DNA from: Actinomycetales bacterium
GTDB taxonomy: Bacteria > Actinomycetota > Actinomycetes > Actinomycetales > Actinomycetaceae
Assembly (NCBI GenBank): GCA_012513625.1
Contig: JAAZBW010000358.1
Coordinates: 1-5,297, forward strand
Direction: 5' to 3'
Length of the DNA stretch: 5,297 bases
In this document: positions 1-5,297 of the stretch, piece by piece
Layout of the letters: each line of letters opens with the position of its first letter
Position numbering within the stretch: the stretch's first letter is position 1
Translations under genes and position numbers: made by a program
Notes under the pieces: model-generated
The model's input: the letters and a program-made list of their open reading frames with translations, nothing else
What the model was told of the DNA's origin: nothing
Databases searched by the model: none

Positions 1-21
1 CGTCTGGAACACTCTCGTGTC

Positions 22-615
22 ATGAGACTGCTCCTGATCATCGGGCCCCCGGCCGTCGGCAAGATGGCCGTGGGCCGGGAGATCGCCGCCCGGAGCGGCT
101 TCCGCCTGTTCCACAACCACCACACGATCGAACCGCTTTCGGAGGTCTTCGGATTCGGCACCGAGCCGTTCAACGTGCTCAACCTCGAGTTCCGGCGCCG
201 GATCATCGAGGAGTCCGCCAAGTACGGCGTGGACCTCGTCTTCACCCTTGTCTGGGACCTCGGGGATCCCGCGGACACCCGGTATGTGGAGACGCTCATC
301 GCGCCCGTCACGGAGGCGGGCGGCGAGGTTCGCATCCTCGAACTGGCCGCCGACCTCGAAACCCGGCTCGCGCGCAACCGGGGTGAGAGCCGCCTCGCGG
401 CCAAACCATCCAAGCGAGACCTTGCATGGTCGGACGAGAATGTCCGCGCCATGGAGGTCCACCGGATGAACACCGATCCGGGTGGCGCCACGTCCACTCC
501 GGCCGACGGACTCCTCGCGCGTCACCCCCACCTCCGACTGGACACCACGTACCTCGCGGTAGCCGAGGCTGCAGAAGAGGCCCTCGGGTGGCTGGACCGG
601 CTCAGCGACCAGTGA
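22..615 (+). CDS. Small P-loop NTPase, shikimate/adenylate-kinase-like
   Basis: This 197-residue protein begins with a hydrophobic strand followed at residues 8-15 by GPPAVGKM, a Walker A loop of the GxxxxGK type, so it should bind a nucleoside triphosphate. After it come an amphipathic helix and a His/Asn-rich segment FHNHHTIE (30-37). The hydrophobic stretch VDLVFTLVWD (70-79) could be the Walker B strand. An Arg-rich, lid-like region follows (residues 116-132, with R116, R120 and R124), as in small-molecule kinases. Length and layout match the loose group annotated as AAA-family ATPase or shikimate-kinase-like proteins in actinobacteria; the substrate is unknown. The usual Ser/Thr after the Walker A Lys is Met15, which I recall as common in this subgroup. 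The ATG at 22 is the first possible start in frame in the window, but only a weak GGAA (7-10) lies upstream and no promoter is visible. The protein is probably cytoplasmic, with no signal peptide or membrane segment. The fold is fairly sure; the reaction is not known. Confidence 0.82.
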   Translation: MRLLLIIGPPAVGKMAVGREIAARSGFRLFHNHHTIEPLSEVFGFGTEPFNVLNLEFRRRIIEESAKYGVDLVFTLVWDLGDPADTRYVETLIAPVTEAGGEVRILELAADLETRLARNRGESRLAAKPSKRDLAWSDENVRAMEVHRMNTDPGGATSTPADGLLARHPHLRLDTTYLAVAEAAEEALGWLDRLSDQ

Positions 616-1138
616 GCCGGTGGAACTCCTCCGCCAACCTGCGGGCACGCTTGGCGCTCACCACGCCCGCCATCAGCCGGATGGCGGAGCCGTCCTCGAA
701 GATCACGAGCATGCGCCCGGCCTGCAGGAAGCGCGGATTGTGACGAACCGTGGCCACGTCCTCGAGAGGGCAGGACCACGCGACCACCGTGCCCTCCTCG
801 CTCGCGAGGAATCCCTCGAGCGCAACCAGCCGGTGAGAAGTGAGCAGCAGCTCGGGCTGCCCGAGGGCGGCCTGCCGGAGCTTCATGGCCATGCCGCCCT
901 CGGGGGCGAACAGTGTGTCTCCCACGAGGAGCCGGTCGAGGCCGCGCTCCCAGTTCTCAACGGAGAGCCCGTTCAGGTCGAACGTGACACCCGAAGGTTC
1001 CTCGCCGATCTCCTCATTGCCGGGGGCGTATGCCACCATCGCAAGCGCCAGAGGCTCCTCTCCGGCCGAGCAGTGCGAGAGCAGCTCGTCGTAGTGGATC
1101 CTCAGGTAGTTGAACACTGTCCTATTGTCCCGGGTCAT
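602..1138 (-). CDS. Uncharacterised protein with C-terminal bacterial PH-like domain
   Basis: A 178-residue soluble protein without a signal peptide or membrane segment. The C-terminal part (about residues 93-175) has the strand-turn pattern of bacterial PH-like (bPH/YokE-type) domains. It runs LLLTSHRLVAL (97-107), then WSCPLEDVATVRHNP (121-135), then LVIFEDGSAIRLM (144-156), and closes with a helix rich in Ala, Arg and Glu (161-174). The N-terminal 90 residues are acidic and I do not recognise them; they include a Tyr/His-containing helix (8-22) and an Asn-Gly-Leu segment (56-58). PH-like domains often mediate protein or membrane contacts, but no partner is indicated here. The ATG at 1138 is preceded by GCGGGG, a poor ribosome site that could be closed in a stem. 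Its 3' end overlaps the convergent kinase-like gene by 14 bases, so no terminator separates them. It diverges from the gene at 1199. The reading frame is well supported; the domain call is moderate and the function unknown. Confidence 0.75.
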   Translation of the reverse strand: MTRDNRTVFNYLRIHYDELLSHCSAGEEPLALAMVAYAPGNEEIGEEPSGVTFDLNGLSVENWERGLDRLLVGDTLFAPEGGMAMKLRQAALGQPELLLTSHRLVALEGFLASEEGTVVAWSCPLEDVATVRHNPRFLQAGRMLVIFEDGSAIRLMAGVVSAKRARRLAEEFHRLTGR

Positions 1139-1198
1139 CCCCGCATTCCGCGACGGGGGTACAGTGCGAGTCCGTAACGACTCCTCTCAGGAGACCAC
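1139..1198. promoter_or_regulatory. Divergent intergenic region with short dyads
   Basis: These 60 bases must carry the start signals for the genes on either side. Three short perfect inverted repeats are visible: CCCCG (1139-1143) with CGGGG (1154-1158); GAGTC (1168-1172) with GACTC (1179-1183); and CTCCT (1181-1185) with AGGAG (1189-1193). A plus-strand TACAGT at 1160-1165 fits the actinobacterial TAnnnT -10 pattern, but no good -35 lies 16-19 bases upstream, so this promoter is tentative. No convincing minus-strand -10 was found. Five-base dyads are common by chance in GC-rich DNA. Confidence 0.35.
1181..1193 (+). promoter_or_regulatory. Ribosome binding site inside a potential hairpin
   Basis: AGGAG at 1189-1193 sits five bases before the ATG at 1199 and fixes that start. 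Its exact complement CTCCT lies just upstream (1181-1185) with a three-base loop, so the Shine-Dalgarno could be masked in the mRNA. The ribosome site is sure; the regulatory role of the stem is inference. Confidence 0.6.
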
Positions 1199-1855
1199 AT
1201 GTCCACCTACCATCGGCCCGCCATCGAGCCGCTCGAGTTCCGTGACGCCGAGGGCAACGTCATCCCCTACGGCGAGCGTTGGGGTGGCGGCTCGCCCCCG
1301 GAGGACACCTACTCGGTGGACACGCACCCCGAGCGTTTCGCGCCCCTCCACGCGGTGGCGGAGGCGTTGATTGCCCACCTGGGCGAGGTGTACGACGTCG
1401 AGGTCACGGAGGGCTCCGAGGTGGCGCAAGACTTCAACCACCCCATCGACGACGCGGTCCGTGCCGTCCGGATCCAGCCGCGTAGCCCGGCGTGCGCGGC
1501 GTTGACGTTCGCGTTCTCCTCCTACCCCGGCGTCCACCTCCACGCCGGACTCCTCCACGATTTCCGCTACCCCGGCTGCGGCTGCGACGCCTGCGACGAG
1601 ACGTGGGAGGGGCAGGCCGAAGAGCTGGAGCGGTATGTCCTGGCCGTGGTGGGAGGCCGGTTCCAGGAGGAGGTGCGGGGGCTTCTGCGCACCTCGGTGG
1701 CCTTCGCCGCCGAGTTCCCGGACGGGTCCGCCTCGGGGGAGTTGTTCGCGCCGAACATGCCGAAGGAGCGCCTCCGTGCCGCGCGGCGCACGCTGCGGAG
1801 CCTCGACGGCGGGTGGGCGCCCTGGCCCCGGAAGGCCCCGTTGGCGGAGGGCTAG
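1199..1855 (+). CDS. Conserved protein of unknown function, probably DUF6226 family
   Basis: A 218-residue soluble protein with no signal peptide or membrane helix. The N-terminal segment (FRDAEGNVIPYGERWG, then PPEDTYSVDTHPERFAPLH; residues 14-51) matches my recollection of the actinobacterial DUF6226 family, for which no function is known to me. The middle holds a strand-rich part (90-120) with H113, H115 and H120. Right after it comes YPGCGCDACDE (124-134), a C-x-C-x-x-C set at C127, C129 and C132. The six residues together could bind a metal ion, but this is inference. A helical region follows (140-170), and a basic segment (189-200) precedes a Trp/Pro-rich tail (206-210). The start at 1199 is backed by AGGAG five bases upstream. 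It is transcribed away from the PH-like gene and lies 60 bases upstream of the isomerase homologue, so the two plus-strand genes may share a transcript. The frame is sure; the family name is from memory. Confidence 0.8.
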   Translation: MSTYHRPAIEPLEFRDAEGNVIPYGERWGGGSPPEDTYSVDTHPERFAPLHAVAEALIAHLGEVYDVEVTEGSEVAQDFNHPIDDAVRAVRIQPRSPACAALTFAFSSYPGVHLHAGLLHDFRYPGCGCDACDETWEGQAEELERYVLAVVGGRFQEEVRGLLRTSVAFAAEFPDGSASGELFAPNMPKERLRAARRTLRSLDGGWAPWPRKAPLAEG

Positions 1856-1878
1856 GCTGATCGTCCTCGACACGAAAG

Positions 1879-1899
1879 ACTGGCGGTGCGAGCGTCAGT
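1879..1899 (+). promoter_or_regulatory. Potential hairpin just upstream of an RBS
   Basis: ACTGGCG (1879-1885) can pair with CGTCAGT (1893-1899) across a seven-base loop, giving seven pairs of which one is G-U. It ends one base before the purine-rich ribosome site at 1901. There is no following T-run, so it does not look like an intrinsic terminator. It could be a DNA operator, a leader structure or chance. Confidence 0.25.
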
Positions 1900-1900
1900 G

Positions 1901-1909
1901 GAGGAGGGG
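1901..1909 (+). promoter_or_regulatory. Ribosome binding site that fixes the isomerase start at 1916
   Basis: GAGGAGGGG lies six bases before the ATG at 1916. An in-frame GTG at 1886 would add ten residues but has no comparable site. The protein from 1916 begins with a hydrophobic strand MRIVIG, as RpiB-family proteins do, so the shorter start is preferred. Confidence 0.8.
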
Positions 1910-1915
1910 CAGGAC

Positions 1916-2356
1916 ATGAGAATCGTGATCGGCGCGCCGGGCAACGGCGCCGCGCTCAAGGACGAACTCCGGGTATTCCTCGAGCAGGATGCGCGGGTCA
2001 CCGAGGTCATCGACCTCTCGACGCCGGAGGTCACCTACCCGGAGGTGTCCTTCCGTGCCGCTCGGCTCGTCGTCGACGGCGGGGCCGAACGTGCCGTCCT
2101 TGTATGTGGCACCGGCCTCGGGACCGCGATCGCTGCCAACAAGGTGGCCGGCGCCCGTGCGGCCACGGCGCACGACATCGTGACCGCACGCGGCGCGGTC
2201 GAGAACTACGACGCGCAGATACTCTGCATGGGCCAGAACGTGATCGCGCCCATCTACGCGCGCGCCCTGCTGGACGCGTGGCTGGACGCGCGCCACGACC
2301 CGGCGGGGTTCTACGGCCCGAAGGTCAGGGAGATCTCCGACTTCGAGTCCGCCTAG
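1916..2356 (+). CDS. RpiB/LacA/LacB-family sugar-phosphate isomerase homologue
   Basis: This 146-residue protein is the usual length for the family, whose members interconvert aldose and ketose phosphates (ribose 5-phosphate, galactose 6-phosphate or tetrose phosphates) in the cytoplasm. The family core is clear: MRIVIG at the start; VLVCGTGLGTAIAANKVAGARAA (61-83) with Cys64 in the place of the catalytic Cys and the GTG phosphate/anion loop; ILCMGQNVI (102-110); and a C-terminal helix ARALLDAWL (115-123). The Asp-His pair that follows the first strand in E. coli RpiB (D9, H10) is Pro8-Gly9 here, within GAPGNG. The position of E. coli His99 is Asn97. The substrate therefore cannot be inferred and may differ from ribose 5-phosphate. 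It lies 60 bases after the DUF6226-like gene. Its stop overlaps that of the convergent ABC gene, so no terminator separates them. Family membership is sure; the specific activity is not. Confidence 0.88.
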   Translation: MRIVIGAPGNGAALKDELRVFLEQDARVTEVIDLSTPEVTYPEVSFRAARLVVDGGAERAVLVCGTGLGTAIAANKVAGARAATAHDIVTARGAVENYDAQILCMGQNVIAPIYARALLDAWLDARHDPAGFYGPKVREISDFESA

Positions 2357-4134
2357 AGCCCGTCCTCGGCGCCCGCGGCCTCGCGGCGCCCGGTCGTCCA
2401 GGCGGACCACAGCCGGTCGTAGATTCCGCCCCGGGTGAGCAGTTCCTGGTGGGTGCCCCGCTCCACGATCCGGCCCCCGTCCATCACGAGGATCGTGTGC
2501 GCGCGCGAGGCCTGGTCGAGCCGGTGGGCCACCACGAGCGCTGTGCGGTTGCGGATCACGGCCTCCGCTGCGGCGTCGAGGGCGGAGGCGCCGGCCGAGC
2601 CCGCCTCCGCCGTCGCCTCGTCCATGATCACGATCGCCGGGTCCAGCAGGAGCACCCGAGCGAGTGCGAGCTGCTGGGCGGCCACGGGGTCCGGGTGCAT
2701 GCCGCGCGCGCCCACCACGGTGTCGAGGCCCTGGGGGAGGCGGTCGAACCACGCTCGGGCGTGGACCTCGTCCAGCACTGCGAGGAGTTCCTCGTCGGTC
2801 GCGTCCGGCCGGGCGAGGGTGAGGTCCTCGCGCAGCGTCCCGGAGAACACGTGCACCTCCTGGCTCACCATTGCGAGGCGGGCCACGCGTTCGCTGTCAG
2901 AGAGGGAGGAGACGGGGCTGCCGTCCACGAGGACCTCGCCCTCGTCGGGCACCCGCAGCCCTGCGAGGAGGGCCGCCACCGTGGTCTTGCCGGCCCCGGA
3001 CGCCCCCACGACGGCGACCGTCTCACCCGGGTGGAGGGTCAGGTCGATCTCGCGAACCGCCCAACCGCTGCCGTAGGAGAAGCTGACGCCCCGCATCTCC
3101 GCGAGTCCCGCCGGGGGTGCCGCCCCAGCATCAGGAACGGGTGCCAGTGGGTCGGAGATGACCCCCACGATGCGCGCGAGCGAGGCGTACCCGGACTGGA
3201 TCACATCGAGCACCCGCATGAAGGAATTCAGCGGGCCGCGCAGCCGGATGATCATCAGGAGCGCGCCGGTCACGGCGCCCACAGTGAGGGCGCCCGTGGT
3301 GACAAGCCGGTATCCCATGAGGAGCGCGATCGCGAGCATGAGGAATTCGGCCACGAGCATCGAGACGTTGAGCAAGAGCATGGTGGTGCGTGCCCGGATC
3401 CCCGCGAGGACCCCCCGCCACGAGGCGTTCTCGATACTCGTGTACATCCGCTCCTCCATCGCGAAGGCGCGGACGGTCTCGCGGCCGCGGATGGACTCGA
3501 GCACGTGGCGGGCCCGTTCGGCCGCTGTGGCGCGCTCCAGTGCGTAGCGTCCCGGCGCCCGCGCGAGGTAGCGGCGGGCGGCGAGGTAGTACGCCGGCGC
3601 CACGAGGAGCGGGACGGCGAGGAACTGCCAGTCCACCGTGAGCAGGGCGAGCACGGTCGCAATGATGGAGAAGAGCGAGGTGGAGAGGGTGCGCAGGGTC
3701 TGGGTGACGGCCGTGGACAACTCGGCCACGTCATCCGTGGACCGGCTGACCAGGTCACCGGCGCCCGCGTCCTCAACGCGGTGGGTGGGCAGGCCGAGTG
3801 CGGTGCCCACCATGTCCTCCCGCAGGTTGGCGATCACACGTTCGGAGAGGCGGGCGATCAGGTAGAAGCCGTAGGCGCTCATGGCGGCACCGATCAGTGC
3901 TGCGGAGACGAGGGCAACACCGATGGCCCAGAGGGGGGCGCCGCCCTCGCCGAGTACGAGGTCCACGATCTGCCCGAGAAGTTGCGGGATGAGCACGCCG
4001 GCGTAGGCGCCGAGGGCGAGCAGCGCCACGGCCACGAGGAAGGTGGGACGTGCTCGAGGGATGCGGCGGAGTTGGTGTCGCGCCTCGCGCCACACCTGGC
4101 CGGAGGTGGCCACTGGGAAGCGGAGCGCGGTCAT
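2353..4134 (-). CDS. ABC exporter subunit with intact Walker A/B and degenerate signature
   Basis: A full-length (593-residue) fused membrane and ATPase half-transporter of the inner membrane. The exporter-type membrane domain occupies about residues 30-300. Its hydrophobic segments lie near 32-50, 68-92, 152-168, 171-186, 253-274 and 280-296, and the coupling region has GDLVSRSTDDV (126-136). The ATPase domain has Walker A GASGAGKT (377-384), Q-loop Gln425 in MVSQ, Walker B IVIMDE (501-506) with catalytic Glu506, and switch His537 in VVAHRL. The signature LSGGQ is replaced by PVAAQ (483-487), and the D-loop Asp is Gly512. It starts at an ATG that overlaps the stop of the upstream ABC gene by four bases (ATGA), with GGAGGT six bases upstream. 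The two are therefore almost surely cotranslated and form a heterodimer in which this chain supplies the nucleotide-binding and catalytic residues. I recall 'AAQ' signatures in paired actinobacterial exporters. The transported substrate is not indicated: drug, lipid, peptide or siderophore are all possible. Confidence 0.95.
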   Translation of the reverse strand: MTALRFPVATSGQVWREARHQLRRIPRARPTFLVAVALLALGAYAGVLIPQLLGQIVDLVLGEGGAPLWAIGVALVSAALIGAAMSAYGFYLIARLSERVIANLREDMVGTALGLPTHRVEDAGAGDLVSRSTDDVAELSTAVTQTLRTLSTSLFSIIATVLALLTVDWQFLAVPLLVAPAYYLAARRYLARAPGRYALERATAAERARHVLESIRGRETVRAFAMEERMYTSIENASWRGVLAGIRARTTMLLLNVSMLVAEFLMLAIALLMGYRLVTTGALTVGAVTGALLMIIRLRGPLNSFMRVLDVIQSGYASLARIVGVISDPLAPVPDAGAAPPAGLAEMRGVSFSYGSGWAVREIDLTLHPGETVAVVGASGAGKTTVAALLAGLRVPDEGEVLVDGSPVSSLSDSERVARLAMVSQEVHVFSGTLREDLTLARPDATDEELLAVLDEVHARAWFDRLPQGLDTVVGARGMHPDPVAAQQLALARVLLLDPAIVIMDEATAEAGSAGASALDAAAEAVIRNRTALVVAHRLDQASRAHTILVMDGGRIVERGTHQELLTRGGIYDRLWSAWTTGRREAAGAEDGL

Positions 4135-5297
4135 CGCGACACCTCCACGCCCGGGAGTCCCGCCGCGGCCTCGCGCAGTTCCGCCACGTCGAGGTGGCTG
4201 TTCGCCACTGCGTTCCAGGCCGGAGCCTCGCTGAACACGAGCGTGACCCGCCCTGCCCGGTGCTGGAAGACCTGCTCGGCAATGTTCTGTTCGGTGACCG
4301 AGTCCACGGAGGTGGTGGGGTCCTGCAGGATCAGGACCTCCGGCTCTACGGCAATCGCGCGGGCGAGGGCCACGCGTTGGCGCTGCCCACCGGAAAGCAT
4401 GCGCCCGTTCTCGCCCACCCGCTTCTCGGGGCCCTCGGGGATGTCATCGCAGGAGGCGATCGTGAGCGCCTCCTCCGCTGCTGCCCGGTCGGGGTGGACG
4501 TTGTCCGCCACGGTGCCGTCGAACAGGTCGGCGGCATGAGGTGCCACCACCACGCGTTCGCGCGGCAGTGACTCCAGCCTTGCGATCACGTCCGGGTCGG
4601 AGCCGTGGACGGCGGTGAGCCCCCGTGGCAGGGCGGCCAGGAAACGGGAAGTGGCGTCGTCGTCGGCCCCGGTGGTGCGCTCATAGCCGGCGCCGAGGAC
4701 CTCGCGGATCCGGCGGCCGGAAGCCTCGGCGGAGGCCCAGCGGGAGGCGAGGTTCCGCCCAAACATGGTCATCGGCATGATGAGGAACTGGGTCAGTCCC
4801 ACCACGGTGATGAGCTCCCCGATGCTCACGCGCCCATTCAGGGCCATGACGCCCGCGGCGAGGCCGAGCGCGGAGACGAAGAGTGCCCCGGCGGCCTCGG
4901 TGGCGCCGTTGAGGTGCGCCTCGGATTCGTTGGCGTGCACCGTGGACTCGTAGGCGGCGTCCGAGACCCTGCCGTACCGCTGGCGAACGGTGACGATCGC
5001 GCCGAGCCCCTTCAGGATGCGCAGCCCCTGCACCACATCCGTGGCGGTGGCGGCCGCCTGGGCGATGGCGCCCTGACGCGCGACGGAGCGGGTTTGGAGC
5101 GGGCGCGCCACGCGGAGGGCCACCACCACGAGCAGGATTCCGCCCGCCACTGTGGCGAGGCTGAGCCACGGGCTGATCGCGAACATCATGAGGGCGCCGT
5201 AGGTGATTGCCGCGAACTCGGCCACGGGGAACACCGTCATCATCACGATCTCGCCCACCCGGGTGGTGTCCACCGAGGCGATCGAGAGCAGTTCTCC
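4131..5297 (-). CDS. ABC exporter subunit with degenerate ATPase domain, 5' end missing
   Basis: The frame is open to the window edge, so 388 C-terminal residues are visible (numbered from the edge) and roughly 190-200 N-terminal residues should lie outside. It begins inside the membrane domain with GELLSIASVDTTRVGEIV. An internal GTG (5271-5273) in this conserved segment is not a real start. Four hydrophobic segments follow (about 13-41, 43-64, 132-154 and 159-176), fitting TM3-TM6. The ATPase domain is shortened: where Walker A should be there is VHGSDPD (230-236). The Q-loop Gln is His254, the Walker B Asp is Gln325, the catalytic Glu is Asp326 and the switch His is Glu357. Yet LSGGQ (301-305) and the D-loop Asp332 are intact. 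It should not hydrolyse ATP by itself, but should complete the site of the partner encoded immediately downstream (4-base overlap). The frame shows no break and the membrane part looks normal, so this is a specialised subunit and not a pseudogene. Promoter and substrate are not visible. Confidence 0.93.
   Translation of the reverse strand, partial: GELLSIASVDTTRVGEIVMMTVFPVAEFAAITYGALMMFAISPWLSLATVAGGILLVVVALRVARPLQTRSVARQGAIAQAAATATDVVQGLRILKGLGAIVTVRQRYGRVSDAAYESTVHANESEAHLNGATEAAGALFVSALGLAAGVMALNGRVSIGELITVVGLTQFLIMPMTMFGRNLASRWASAEASGRRIREVLGAGYERTTGADDDATSRFLAALPRGLTAVHGSDPDVIARLESLPRERVVVAPHAADLFDGTVADNVHPDRAAAEEALTIASCDDIPEGPEKRVGENGRMLSGGQRQRVALARAIAVEPEVLILQDPTTSVDSVTEQNIAEQVFQHRAGRVTLVFSEAPAWNAVANSHLDVAELREAAAGLPGVEVSR
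4141..4146 (-). promoter_or_regulatory. Ribosome binding site for the second ABC gene
   Basis: On the minus strand GGAGGT lies six bases before the ATG at 4134-4132, inside the last codons of the upstream ABC gene. Together with the ATGA stop-start overlap it supports this start and coupled translation of the two subunits. Confidence 0.8.

Noticed and set aside
1160..1165. TACAGT as a confident promoter
   Set aside because: It fits TAnnnT but no -35-like hexamer lies at proper spacing; kept only as tentative within the intergenic entry.
620..1177. Plus-strand open frame of 185 codons opposite the PH-like gene
   Set aside because: It has no start signal and a composition rich in His, Arg and Glu; the minus-strand frame shows coherent secondary structure and a PH-like pattern.
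1187..1873. Minus-strand open frame of 228 codons opposite the DUF6226-like gene
   Set aside because: It is an almost exact shadow of the plus-strand gene, which has a good ribosome site and a family-like N-terminus.
1886..1915. GTG at 1886 as start of the isomerase homologue
   Set aside because: The extra ten residues are not family-like and would be encoded across the strong GAGGAGGGG ribosome site for the ATG at 1916.
1895..2752. Minus-strand open frame of 285 codons across the isomerase and the ABC 3' end
   Set aside because: It is Arg/Gly/Pro-rich, crosses two real genes and their shared stop, and has no recognisable motif.
2104..4539. Plus-strand open frame of 811 codons opposite both ABC genes
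   Set aside because: It is antisense to two clear ABC subunits, has a low-complexity composition rich in Arg, Gly, His and Glu, shows no domain and no ribosome site, and is explained by third-position G/C bias of the real genes.
5271..5273. GTG as start of the upstream ABC gene
   Set aside because: The frame continues to the window edge with GELLSIAS, part of the conserved exporter membrane domain, so the gene is cut by the window and does not start here.
4131..5297. Upstream ABC gene as a decaying pseudogene
   Set aside because: There is no stop or frameshift, LSGGQ and the D-loop are intact, and the losses match exactly what the partner retains, which fits a specialised subunit.

Overview
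This is a compact, GC-rich window (roughly 70% G+C by eye, with strong G/C preference at third codon positions). It most likely comes from a chromosome of a high-GC actinobacterium. Support for that: a paired ABC exporter whose partner subunit carries an 'AAQ'-type signature, and a protein I recall as belonging to an actinobacterial family of unknown function. The genus cannot be fixed from the sequence. I see no tRNA, rRNA, CRISPR array, insertion sequence, phage gene or long repeat. No stretch of 300 bases lacks a gene.

Layout. (1) 22-615, plus strand: a small P-loop kinase-like protein. (2) 602-1138, minus strand: a protein with a C-terminal PH-like domain; its 3' end overlaps gene 1 by 14 bases. 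(3) A 60-base divergent spacer (1139-1198) holding several short dyads. (4) 1199-1855, plus strand: an uncharacterised protein, probably DUF6226, with a Cys/His cluster. (5) 1916-2356, plus strand: an RpiB/LacA/LacB-family sugar-phosphate isomerase homologue in which several usual catalytic residues are replaced. (6) 4131-5297 and 2353-4134, minus strand: a two-gene operon for a heterodimeric ABC exporter. The upstream gene runs off the right edge of the window and lacks its N-terminus. The second gene converges on the isomerase gene, and the two TAG stops overlap in one CTAG.

How the genes work together. Only the two ABC genes are clearly a functional unit: they share a 4-base ATGA overlap and their ATPase motifs complement each other. 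One subunit has lost Walker A, the Q-loop Gln, the Walker B Asp, the catalytic Glu and the switch His, but keeps LSGGQ and the D-loop Asp. The other has exactly the reverse set. The predicted dimer therefore has one complete ATP site assembled from both chains and one dead site. This is the most notable feature of the window. The other four genes look like ordinary housekeeping or accessory genes with no visible shared pathway. I found no convincing wholly new system.
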